DNA of 64,000 bases from the NCBI RefSeq assembly GCF_003937945.1, contig NZ_RSEC01000060.1:682001-746000 (forward strand). The letters run 5' to 3'. Every line of letters begins with the position of its first letter. The stretch's first letter is position 1. The DNA comes from Amycolatopsis eburnea (GTDB taxonomy: Bacteria; Actinomycetota; Actinomycetes; Mycobacteriales; Pseudonocardiaceae). Below the pieces are notes generated by a model, which searched no databases, was not told the DNA's origin, and saw nothing but the letters and a program-made list of their open reading frames with translations. The position numbers were made by a program, and so were the translations under genes. Shown piece by piece: positions 43,272-51,050 of the stretch.

Positions 43272-44303
43272 TCACCAGCTCCCGGCGAGCATCAGCTCGC
43301 TGTACTTGTGCTCGTTCGACGCCTTGCGCAGGTCGGCCTCGACCATCATCCGCATCAGCTCCTCGAAGTCGACCGTCTGCTTCCAGCCGAGTTCGGCGCG
43401 CGCCTTGTCCGGGTTGGCGCAGAGGGTTTCGACCTCCGCGGGCCGCACCAGGGCCGGGTCGATGACGACGTAGTCGTGCCAGTTCAGGTCGACCGCGTCG
43501 AAGGCGATCTGGACGGCGTCGCGGACCGAGTGCATCTCGCCGGTGCCGACGACGTAGTCGGTCGCGGTGTCCTGCTGCAGCATCAGGTGCATCGCGCGGA
43601 CGTAGTCGCCGGCGAAGCCCCAGTCGCGCACCGCGTCCAGGTTGCCGAGGTAGAGCTTGTCGCGCAGGCCCAGCTTGATCTCCGCCACCGCCATGGTGAT
43701 CTTGCGGGTGACGAACTCGGCGCCGCGGCGCGGCGACTCGTGGTTGAACAGGATCCCGGACACCCCGAACATGCCGAAGGATTCGCGGTAGTTCTTGGTG
43801 ATGAAGTGCCCGTAGGTCTTCGCGACGCCGTAGGGGCTGCGCGGGTGGAAGATGGTCTGCTCGTTCTGCGGGGTCTCGGCGACCTTGCCGTACATCTCCG
43901 ACGACGACGCCTGGTAGAACCGGATCCCGCCGCCGGTCGTGGGCCGGGACTTGTCCAGCCCGCACACCATCCGGACCGCTTCGAGCACCCGCAGCACGCC
44001 CATGCCGTTCACCTCGGTGGTGAGTTCGGGCTGCTGCCACGACATCGGCACGAACGAGATGGCCGCGAGGTTGTAGACCTCGTCCGGCTGCACCAGGTCC
44101 ACCGCGGACACGAGGCTGACCTGGTCCATCAGGTCGCCTTCCACGAAGTGCAGATCGGAGACCAGCCTGCTGATCCGCGACTTGCGCGGGTTCGCCTGGC
44201 CGCGGACCAGGCCCCAGACCTGGTAACCCTCGGCGAGGAGGTGTTCGGCCAGGTACGAACCGTCCTGCCCGGTGATGCCCGTGATCAACGCACGCTTCGC
44301 CAT
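43272..44303 (-). CDS. GDP-mannose 4,6-dehydratase
   Basis: 343 residues from ATG 44301-44303. It is an SDR of the GMD family: ALITGITGQDGSYLAEHLL (NAD(P) site), NLAAISFVPMSW, YQASSSEMYG, YGVAKTYGHF (Tyr-Lys pair), ILFNHESPRRG and RDWGFAGDYV. It makes GDP-4-keto-6-deoxy-D-mannose. First gene of the leftward sugar operon and homologous to polyene DIII enzymes. No GDP-mannose supply gene is present, so the substrate comes from primary metabolism. Confidence 0.94.
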   Translation of the reverse strand: MAKRALITGITGQDGSYLAEHLLAEGYQVWGLVRGQANPRKSRISRLVSDLHFVEGDLMDQVSLVSAVDLVQPDEVYNLAAISFVPMSWQQPELTTEVNGMGVLRVLEAVRMVCGLDKSRPTTGGGIRFYQASSSEMYGKVAETPQNEQTIFHPRSPYGVAKTYGHFITKNYRESFGMFGVSGILFNHESPRRGAEFVTRKITMAVAEIKLGLRDKLYLGNLDAVRDWGFAGDYVRAMHLMLQQDTATDYVVGTGEMHSVRDAVQIAFDAVDLNWHDYVVIDPALVRPAEVETLCANPDKARAELGWKQTVDFEELMRMMVEADLRKASNEHKYSELMLAGSW

Positions 44304-44504
44304 GAATGTGCCTTCCCTTGCCACGTAACGAGTAGAGCCCCCGCCGTGGCGTCGTCCGGCCGCCTTGCGAGCAGCTTCGGTGAACCCTGCCGCCGCGAAA
44401 ATCGCGCTGTACCGCCGAATCCGCGTCCGGTGGTCGGCAACGACGTCCACGCTCGCGCCACGCCGCCGCGAAGTCAAGGAGATCGGCGCCAAGTCAATGG
44501 CCCG

Positions 44505-44553
44505 CCCCTACCCCGAGGGGAACGGCCTAGGGGCGCCACGGAAAACCTAGGGG
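44505..44553. promoter_or_regulatory. TAGGGG boxes upstream of the sugar operon
   Basis: CCCCTA at 44505-44510, CTAGGGG at 44527-44533 and CTAGGGG at 44547-44553; the last two are direct repeats 20 bp (about two turns) apart. They lie about 200 bases upstream of the dehydratase start, in the 315-bp gap to the LAL gene, which otherwise holds only the LAL terminator hairpin. Similar to the boxes at 23083-23105. Confidence 0.55.
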
Positions 44554-44571
44554 TGGGGCCGAAACGCGCGA

Positions 44572-44607
44572 AGGAGCCGGGGCCCGCCGAAGCGGGTCCC
44601 GGCTCCT
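44572..44607 (-). terminator. Hairpin after the LAL regulator gene
   Basis: AGGAGCCGGGGCCCGC (44572-44587) pairs with 44592-44607 across a CGAA loop with one G-T, directly beyond the leftward stop at 44619. Confidence 0.85.
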
Positions 44608-44618
44608 CCGGACCGGAC

Positions 44619-47468
44619 TCAGCGGCCGGGCGGTACCGGCCGCAGCGGACGGCGCACCGGGGGCACCGCCTGGTGGTTGACCGCCACGGGCTGGCGGGGC
44701 GCGCCGGGCAGCCGCTCCTGCTGCTCTGGCACCCGCAGCTGCGGTTCCGCCGCCAGGTCGCGGCGCCGGGTGACGCTCAGCTTGCGGTAGACGCGCGTCA
44801 GGTGCTGCTCCACGGTGCTGACGGTGATGTAGAGCCGGCTCGCGATCTCCCGGTTGGTGTGCCCGCGCGCGGCCAGCCAGCCGACCCGCTGTTCGGCGTC
44901 GGTGAGCAGCTTGACGTCGGCGGGCGCCACCGCGCCGCGGAGGGAGACCACGACGTCGTCGTTGCCGCCGTCGAGGAAGGACCGCCGCAGCAGCTCCGCC
45001 CCGCACTCCTTGGCCAGCGCCCGCGCGTCCCGGCTCGCCGTGCGCGCCGTGACGGGGTCGCCGCCGGCCCGGCTCAGCTCGGCCAGCGTCCGGGCCAGTT
45101 CCAGCTTGGCACCGGACTTTTCGAGCGCGTCGGCCGCTTCCTGCATCAGCTTCGGCCGCTGCGCCGGGTCGGCCACCAGCGCCAGCGTCCGCAGCGTGAT
45201 GCCCCGCGTGCGGTCGCCGCAGTCCGGCCCGAGCTTCGCCGCCTGCGCCTCGGCGAGCTCCCTCGCCTTTTCGCGGTCACCCAGCTTCAGGTAGACCTCG
45301 GCGGCGCTGGAGCGCCACGGCACCAGCGACGGCTGGTCCAGCTCCCAGCGCGCCATCTGCTCCCCGCAGGCGAGGAAGTCGTTCAGCGCGGTCGGGAGCC
45401 GGCCCGTCGCGAGGTAGTAGTGCCCCCGAGCGTGCAGGTAGTGCAGGCCGAACCGGGTCTCGCCGAGCGCGTCGGGCACCGGCTGGTTGAGCAGCTCCGC
45501 CGCCTCGTCGAACCGGCCCATCTCGGTGAGCGCCGCCAGCAGCGTGGCCAGCGGGGCGCCGACCCCGATGCCCCAGGCCTCCGGCGTCATCTTCGTCAGC
45601 GCGAGCTTCGCGTTGCGCGCCGCGAGCGGGAGGTCGCCCTGGCGGAGGGCGACTTCGGCGCGCAGCTCGGCCAGCGAAGCCTGCCACGTCGGGGCCGGGC
45701 GCCCGGCGGCCTGCGCCATCAGGTGCTCGGCCCAGGTCGCGGCCTTGTCGAGGCGCTCGGCGTAGATCAGCACCGTGGCGGCGAACACCAGGTGCCGCAA
45801 GCTGGTGTCGGTCATCCGGGTGCCTTCGAGCACCTGCTCGGCGTCGAGCACGGCGGCCTCGGTCGGGCCTTCGCGCACGGCGCTGGTCAGCGCGCCGACC
45901 GCCTTCTGCTGCGAGTTCACCGCGAGCCCGAGCCGCGGCGCGGCCGAGTCCCCGGTGCAGGTCGCGAGCATCGGCTCGACGAGGTGCCGCATCCCCGGCA
46001 CCGAGCTGGCCAGCCACGAGTCGAGCGTGAGCAGCTCGCCGCGGGTGCGCCGGTCGGTGGAGTCGACGAGGTCGCCGAAGGCGTTCGCGATCTCCACGGC
46101 CTCGTCGACCCGGCCGAACCAGAGCAGGAACTCGAAGATGCCGACCACCCGGATGCCCGGCAGGTGTCCGGCGCGGGTCGCGTGCACCAGCTCCGGCAGC
46201 CGGCGCATCGCCTTCGCCGGGGTGGTCCGCCATTCGATCTCGGCCAGCGACGCCTTGGCGATCGCGCGGTCGCGGTCGTCGGTGCAGCAGCGGCTGGCCA
46301 GCGCGATGCAGGCGCGGGCCAGTTCGACGTCGTCCTCGAGCAGCGCCGCCTCCGACGCCTCGGACAGCAGGTGCTCGGTCCACGGCTCGTCCAGGTTCGC
46401 CGCCACGACGTGCGCGGCGATGGCGGTCGGCCGGGCGCCCTGGTCGAACAGCAGGCGCGCGGCCTGGCCGTGCAGGGCGGACCGGACACCGGGGTCGAGC
46501 TCGTCGAGCACCGCGGCGCGGGCCTCGGCGTGGCGGAACCGGTGCCCGTCGAGGACGCCGGCCGACTCCAGCGCCTTCCGCACCGGCTCGGTGGTGGCCG
46601 GCGCGAAGGAGACCATGCCGCCGGCCAGCGGGACCAGCGACTGCTCGCCGTCGCCGAGGACGGCGAGCGCCCTGGCGAGTTCGAGCGCGCGCGGCTCGCT
46701 GGAGTGCAGGCAGCTGAGCACCGCGTGCCGGTAGGCGGCCCCGGCGACGACCCCGCCCGCGCCCGCCGCCCTGGTGTCCTGCACCAGCGCGGTGGCCAGC
46801 AGCGGGTTGCCGCCGCTGACCGCGAAGCACTCCGCGGCCAGCGCGTGGGCCTTGCCTTCGTCGAGCTTGCCCGCCAGCAGGACGCCGACGCCGTTGCGGG
46901 ACAACGGGGCCAGCCGCAGCTGGCGGCAGTGCGGCCGCCGCATCAGGTCGACGTGGCGCACCGGGCGCCGTTCGCCGGGGTCCGCGCGTTCGGCGAGCAG
47001 CACGAGCACCCGGGCGGGCCGGATGCGCCGCGCCATGTGCTGCAGGAACTGCAGCGACGCGGGATCGGCGTAGTGGGCGTCGTCGACGCAGATCACCAGC
47101 GGGGTCTCGGCCGACCAGCCGATCACCGCGCTGGACAGGCGGTGCAGGAACCGGCTGTCCAGCAGCGTCGCGTCGGCTTCGGCGTCCTCCACGTACGCCG
47201 AAACCTGGTCGACGATGTCCGCGCGGACACCCGGGGTGTGCACCAGCTGGGAAACGACGCCCAGCCCGACGGCGGTTTCCGACCGGGCGCCGGAGGCGGA
47301 CAGGACGACCGCGCCGGTACCGGCGGCCTGCCTGCCGAACTCCTCCAGCAGGGCCGTTTTCCCGCTGGCGACCGGACCGAGGACGAGGCCGACACCGCCG
47401 GCCCCGGAATGGCAGTCGGCGAGCATCTGACTCAGCGTCGCCGTTTCGAAGTCACGTTCGATGAGCAT
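44619..47468 (-). CDS. LAL-family LuxR transcriptional regulator
   Basis: 949 residues. The N-terminal ATPase has Walker A GPVASGKTALLEEF and Walker B LVICVDDAH. A long helical repeat region follows. The C-terminal LuxR HTH reads LTDAEQRVGWLAARGHTNREIASRLYITVSTVEQHLTRVYRKL (about residues 850-895; shown as fragments of the family motif). About 50 residues rich in Pro, Arg and Gln follow the HTH, whereas most LALs end there. GGGGGAAG precedes the ATG. LALs are pathway activators in many actinomycete PKS clusters, so this is the likely master regulator and right boundary of the cluster. Confidence 0.93.
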   Translation of the reverse strand: MLIERDFETATLSQMLADCHSGAGGVGLVLGPVASGKTALLEEFGRQAAGTGAVVLSASGARSETAVGLGVVSQLVHTPGVRADIVDQVSAYVEDAEADATLLDSRFLHRLSSAVIGWSAETPLVICVDDAHYADPASLQFLQHMARRIRPARVLVLLAERADPGERRPVRHVDLMRRPHCRQLRLAPLSRNGVGVLLAGKLDEGKAHALAAECFAVSGGNPLLATALVQDTRAAGAGGVVAGAAYRHAVLSCLHSSEPRALELARALAVLGDGEQSLVPLAGGMVSFAPATTEPVRKALESAGVLDGHRFRHAEARAAVLDELDPGVRSALHGQAARLLFDQGARPTAIAAHVVAANLDEPWTEHLLSEASEAALLEDDVELARACIALASRCCTDDRDRAIAKASLAEIEWRTTPAKAMRRLPELVHATRAGHLPGIRVVGIFEFLLWFGRVDEAVEIANAFGDLVDSTDRRTRGELLTLDSWLASSVPGMRHLVEPMLATCTGDSAAPRLGLAVNSQQKAVGALTSAVREGPTEAAVLDAEQVLEGTRMTDTSLRHLVFAATVLIYAERLDKAATWAEHLMAQAAGRPAPTWQASLAELRAEVALRQGDLPLAARNAKLALTKMTPEAWGIGVGAPLATLLAALTEMGRFDEAAELLNQPVPDALGETRFGLHYLHARGHYYLATGRLPTALNDFLACGEQMARWELDQPSLVPWRSSAAEVYLKLGDREKARELAEAQAAKLGPDCGDRTRGITLRTLALVADPAQRPKLMQEAADALEKSGAKLELARTLAELSRAGGDPVTARTASRDARALAKECGAELLRRSFLDGGNDDVVVSLRGAVAPADVKLLTDAEQRVGWLAARGHTNREIASRLYITVSTVEQHLTRVYRKLSVTRRRDLAAEPQLRVPEQQERLPGAPRQPVAVNHQAVPPVRRPLRPVPPGR

Positions 47469-48110
47469 GACGGAACTTCCCCCAGAAATTCTCTGTGTGT
47501 TGGACTCCTCTGATCCACGGCCGGAACGACGGCCCCCAGGCCGCCGGCTCCCGTTGTTCTCCGTGAATCACCAGCACAGCCACGTGTGCGGGCGGGCAAA
47601 GGCCGCCGCACGCATTGCTTCACGGCAATCACACGGCACACCGCTCCCCAACGGCGCCTGCCGGCGATTACGTACTCGGCCGGCTCGCGCATGAGCCGGC
47701 TTCAACGTCTATTCAGCGTCCTCACGAAGGACAGCGGTAACCGTTCATCAGACGAACCTTTCCCCAGACCCCAGATCCCCGCAGTTTCCCGGTTGGGTGA
47801 TTACTGCCCCGATCACCCGGTCTCCCGCGAGGAGATAACGAACCAGAAGCTACCACCTGCCCCTACGTGCCGCAACGAGCCACGAAGGGGGTTCACCCGG
47901 ACCGCGATGTCCGTTAAGTCCCGTTCGGTGGGACGGCCTGCAAACCCGTCCCGACCAGCGTTTACCCCAGGGAAACGCCGGCCGTCGGGCAAGGATCGAA
48001 AGTAGGTGGGCGTTATGAGCCGCACCACTTGTTCCGCGCCGCGGCGCGCACTTATTTCCGGCGCGGTTGAAATCGCCCGAAGGAAACAGAATGTGAACAG
48101 TTTTTTGACG
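47469..48110. other. 642-bp gap upstream of the LAL gene, no gene seen
   Basis: Both strands show only short frames without good ribosome sites or family likeness. It should hold the LAL promoter. A CCCCTAC box (leftward GTAGGGG) lies at 47860-47866. The segment 48040-48110 is less GC-rich and ends in a T-run next to the hairpin at 48111. It marks the likely end of the biosynthetic cluster. Confidence 0.6.
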
Positions 48111-48142
48111 GGCGCCGCGTCCGCGGACCGGGACGCGGCGCC
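48111..48142 (-). terminator. Hairpin after the membrane-protein gene
   Basis: GGCGCCGCGTCC (48111-48122) and its exact complement (48131-48142) with an eight-base loop, eight bases beyond the leftward stop. Confidence 0.75.
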
Positions 48143-48150
48143 TGCCGTGG

Positions 48151-48639
48151 TCAGACCTTCGCGGGAACGCGGCCCTCCTTCGAGAAGTACCCGCGGACAC
48201 CCTTGGAGCAGAGCAGCAGGAACAGCACGAGCAGGACCACGGCCTGGACGACCTGGCCGGCCCGCATCCAGTCCGGGAACTCGGCCGAGACGACGAGGTA
48301 CACGAGCCCGGCGAGCCCGAGGACGGTCACCAGCATCACCCGCACCCACGTGCGCCGCCTGCCGAGCTTGAGCCGCGCGGCCAGGCGGACGTAGACGATG
48401 GCGATGACGAGGACCGACACCGGGCGGATCCACAGGACGCTTTCGAGCGACGCGCGCGTCCCCGCGTGGTCGGCCGGGTTCGCCTGACCGGTCGACTCCC
48501 AGTGCAGCACCTGGTAGTCGAGGATGGCCTCCTTGTTCAGGAACGTCAGCACCGCGAACGCGATGCTGATCAGCAGGTTCAGGTAGAGCAGGAAGATGAC
48601 CGGCCGCAGCGCGCGGCCGGTCGAGGACGAGGTGGCCAT
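48151..48639 (-). CDS. Four-helix membrane protein of unknown function
   Basis: 162 residues. Hydrophobic helices at about 13-35, 65-88, 99-120 and 128-146, joined by basic loops (RLKLGRRRTW). I recognise no family. It follows the TetR gene by 12 bases on the same strand, so it is probably the target controlled by that repressor, possibly a small efflux or stress protein. Confidence 0.75.
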   Translation of the reverse strand: MATSSSTGRALRPVIFLLYLNLLISIAFAVLTFLNKEAILDYQVLHWESTGQANPADHAGTRASLESVLWIRPVSVLVIAIVYVRLAARLKLGRRRTWVRVMLVTVLGLAGLVYLVVSAEFPDWMRAGQVVQAVVLLVLFLLLCSKGVRGYFSKEGRVPAKV

Positions 48640-48651
48640 GGTTTCCCCAGT

Positions 48652-49254
48652 TCAGTCGTGCGCGGTGGCACGTTCGACGATGCGGACGAGTTCGGCCGCG
48701 TAGGCGGCGACGTCGATCCCCGGACGGCGGATCGATTCGGTGTGGAAGCCGTCTATGGCCTGGCGGATGGTGATCGCCATGACGCGCGGGTCGAACCGGC
48801 CGAAGTCGCCGGTGCGCTGCCCCTCGCGCAGGCAGGTCTCGAGGACGTCGATGGCCCCGTGGTACCACTCCCCGGTGCCGCCGCCGGCCTCACCGCCGGG
48901 GGCACCGCCGTGCCGCAGGCTTTCGAGCAGCGCGGTGAGTTCGACCGGGTGCTCGGCGATGAACGCCAGGTTCGACTCGATGTAGACCCGCAGCTCCGCC
49001 GCCGGCCCGTCCACCGCGTCGATCCGCTCCCGCATGTACGCGAGGCTCGTGGTCAGCACGTCCCGCACGACTTCGGCGATCAGGTCCGCCTTGCCGTCGA
49101 AGTGGTAGGAGATCATGCCGGTGCTGCTCAGCCCGGCACGCTTCGCGATCTGCCCGAACGATGCCTTCGCGTACCCGAGTTCACCGATCGTCTCGATCGC
49201 CGCGCGGACGATCTGCGCCCGCCGGGCGTTCTCGGTGAACGTTTTTGCTTGCAT
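48652..49254 (-). CDS. TetR-family repressor
   Basis: 200 residues from ATG 49252-49254. The N-terminal HTH reads RRAQIVRAAIETIGELGYAKASFGQIAKRAGLSSTGMISYHF. The ligand domain is TetR_C-like with IRQAIDGFHTES. A palindrome (TTTTGCT...AGCAAAA) covers its own start codon, implying autoregulation. It is followed by the membrane-protein gene. It lies outside the cluster as I draw it, and the ligand is unknown. Confidence 0.9.
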   Translation of the reverse strand: MQAKTFTENARRAQIVRAAIETIGELGYAKASFGQIAKRAGLSSTGMISYHFDGKADLIAEVVRDVLTTSLAYMRERIDAVDGPAAELRVYIESNLAFIAEHPVELTALLESLRHGGAPGGEAGGGTGEWYHGAIDVLETCLREGQRTGDFGRFDPRVMAITIRQAIDGFHTESIRRPGIDVAAYAAELVRIVERATAHD

Positions 49255-49262
49255 GAGCAAAA
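49243..49262. promoter_or_regulatory. Palindromic operator over the TetR start codon
   Basis: TTTTGCT (49243-49249), spacer TGCATG, AGCAAAA (49256-49262): exact arms. The ATG of the repressor gene lies in the spacer. It is much richer in AT than its surroundings. Confidence 0.65.
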
Positions 49263-49352
49263 GGTAGCACGGCCGAGCAAACAATCGCCAGAATGCCGTC
49301 TTTCCGCACTCGCGCGGTTGCGGTACGTGTCGATCATTTCCCGGGAAATGAG

Positions 49353-49383
49353 AAGGCCGCTCCGGGAGTGCCGGAGCGGCCTT
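49353..49383. terminator. Perfect hairpin in the TetR-SnoaL gap
   Basis: AAGGCCGCTCCGG (49353-49365) and its exact complement (49371-49383), five-base loop. Together with the 49500-49552 repeat it fills most of the 321-bp gap. Confidence 0.75.
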
Positions 49384-49499
49384 GGTCTCGAGGGCGACGC
49401 CGGCGGGGAAGGCCGCAACGGCAGCCCGCACCGCGCGCCGAGCGGCCATGACCACGCCGGGCTGCCGGCCCGCCGGCACCGCCGGGCGAGCGGGGCAGC

Positions 49500-49552
49500 G
49501 TCTTGAATGAGTCATTCAGGTCACCAGAGGTCCCGAATGACTCATTCAAGAC
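49500..49552 (-). terminator. Long inverted repeat after the SnoaL-like gene
   Basis: Arms 49500-49520 and 49532-49552 match at 20 of 21 bases around TGAATGA(G/C)TCATTCA. It lies 24 bases beyond the leftward stop at 49576 and looks like one of the dispersed intergenic repeat families. Confidence 0.8.
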
Positions 49553-49575
49553 CTCCGGTGAGGCGCGGCGCGGCG

Positions 49576-50031
49576 CTACTCGGTCACCTGGCGGGCCGTC
49601 GCCATCGCGCGTTCGGTCTCCCAGAACGCCCGCATCGACCGGATCAGCCCGTCCTCGCCCACCCGGTACACGAACACCCCGTCCGTGTCGACGCGGTAGC
49701 CGCCCGGCAGGTACGTCGTGATCGTGCCGACGTTGGCGCACTCGTCCCCCGCCGCGTGGGAGTCGCGGATGACGAACTCGAAGCGCTCCACGTTCGCGAT
49801 CGTCTTGTCCCAGAACGCGCTGATGCCGTCGCGGCCGTGGTGCCCCTTGCCCTCTTCGTCGAAGAACGACGGCCCGACCGGGTCTTCCACGACGGCGTCA
49901 CCGGCGAACAAGCCGAGCCACGCCTCCTTGTCCCCCGCCGTCACCGCGGTCATCGACGCGAACGCCGCACGTCGCGCCGGCGGCTGCTCCGCCGACGTGT
50001 CCCAGCTGACCTGCACACCCACGGCCGTCAC
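49576..50031 (-). CDS. SnoaL/NTF2-like protein
   Basis: 151 residues from the GTG at 50029-50031, which overlaps the stop of the oxidoreductase gene as GTGA. The cone-shaped alpha+beta fold is suggested by the N-terminal helix, then LFAGDAVVEDPVGPS and GRDGISAFWDKTIANVERFEF. Family members bind small hydrophobic ligands or act as isomerases/cyclases. Coupled expression with an F420-type oxidoreductase suggests they handle the same small molecule. Ligand unknown. Confidence 0.85.
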   Translation of the reverse strand: MTAVGVQVSWDTSAEQPPARRAAFASMTAVTAGDKEAWLGLFAGDAVVEDPVGPSFFDEEGKGHHGRDGISAFWDKTIANVERFEFVIRDSHAAGDECANVGTITTYLPGGYRVDTDGVFVYRVGEDGLIRSMRAFWETERAMATARQVTE

Positions 50032-50903
50032 CCCTCGAACTTCGCGATGATCTCGGTCCCGAACTTGCGGATCGCTTCGAGCTTCGGCTCGACCGGCGCG
50101 TCGAACCCGACGCCGTCGAACACCCACGGCATGGTGATGACGTCGGTGACGCCCACCTCGGCCTGCTCGCGGTAGCCGTCGAGGCCGAAGCGGTCGATGC
50201 AGACCGCCTGGTACTCGAACGGGTCGTCCGCGCGGCCGCGCTCGGCGAGCAGCTCCTTGATGCGCGCGATGGTGTCGCGCAGCTCCTCGAGCTTCATCAT
50301 CGCCGACGACCAGCCGTCGGCGACCCGCGCGGCGCGCTTGAGCGCGACCTCCGTGTGGCCGCCGATGTAGAACGGCACCCGCGACGGCGGCGCCGGGCTC
50401 ATCTGGATCTTGTCGAAGTCGTAGAACTCGCCGTGGTACTCGACCATGCCGCCGCCGAGGATCAGGCGCAGCACGTCGATGGCCTCGTCGACGCGCTTGC
50501 CGCGCCGCTCGAACGGCACGCCGCAGTACTCGAACTCCTGCGGCAGCCAGCCGACGCCGAGGCCGAGGCCGAACCGGCCGCCGGTGAGCACGCTCGCCGA
50601 GCCCACCTGGCGCGCCAGCAGCACCGGGTTGCGCGAGCCGAGCTTGAGCACCGACGTGTAGAAGTGGATCCGGCTGGTGACCGCCCCCATCGACGCGGTG
50701 GCGACGAGCGGGTCGACCCACGGGGTGTCCCCGGTCCAGAACCGGCTGCCGTCCGGGGTGTAGGGGTAGTCCGTGTCCACCGTTTCGGCGTAGAAGAGCG
50801 AGTCCGGCAGGGCGATGGAGGCGAAGCCGGCCTCTTCGGCGGCCCGGGCGAGCTCGCCCAGCTGATCGAGGGGGTTCATCGCGATCGACAGGGTGAACTT
50901 CAT
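50028..50903 (-). CDS. LLM-class F420-dependent oxidoreductase
   Basis: 291 residues of the luciferase-like TIM barrel family: LARAAEEAGFASIALPDS, ATASMGAVTSRIHFYTSV, RQVGSASVLTGGRFGLGLGVGW, EFEYCGVPFERRGKRVDEA and VPFYIGGHTEVALKRAA. It should use F420 (or FMN) to reduce or oxidise an unknown substrate. No ribosome site is visible before the ATG. A -10-like TATAGT sits nine bases upstream, so the message may be leaderless, with the operator at 50911-50930 overlapping the promoter. Confidence 0.9.
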   Translation of the reverse strand: MKFTLSIAMNPLDQLGELARAAEEAGFASIALPDSLFYAETVDTDYPYTPDGSRFWTGDTPWVDPLVATASMGAVTSRIHFYTSVLKLGSRNPVLLARQVGSASVLTGGRFGLGLGVGWLPQEFEYCGVPFERRGKRVDEAIDVLRLILGGGMVEYHGEFYDFDKIQMSPAPPSRVPFYIGGHTEVALKRAARVADGWSSAMMKLEELRDTIARIKELLAERGRADDPFEYQAVCIDRFGLDGYREQAEVGVTDVITMPWVFDGVGFDAPVEPKLEAIRKFGTEIIAKFEG

Positions 50904-50910
50904 GGTGTCG

Positions 50911-50930
50911 AACTATAACGTGTTCTAGTT
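50911..50930 (-). promoter_or_regulatory. Operator/promoter of the LLM-SnoaL operon
   Basis: Twenty bases with dyad symmetry (AACTA at one end, TAGTT at the other) that contain TATAACGTGTTCTA. This fits the TnnAACnnGTTnnA pattern described for KstR-type TetR repressors. Read leftward, TATAGT (50912-50917) can serve as -10 for a leaderless start at 50903. Confidence 0.65.
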
Positions 50931-51050
50931 TGCCGGGCCAGGGCTGACGGTGTGCCGGATCACTCGCCGGGAACCCTCCGCGTAACGTCCGCGTTGTCCG
51001 AATCAAAGGTGACTTCCGGTCACCGAGCCCCGAACTTCTGGGAGTGGTCC

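Noticed and set aside
40842..44303. Polyene macrolide cluster because of the mycosamine-type genes
   Set aside because: Visible modules include two methylmalonyl ATs and a full DH-ER-KR module, and the NRPS/Dieckmann genes point to a tetramate; the sugar genes alone do not define the aglycone.
47469..48110. Small genes in the gap upstream of the LAL gene
   Set aside because: Only short frames without ribosome sites, recognisable motifs or codon bias.
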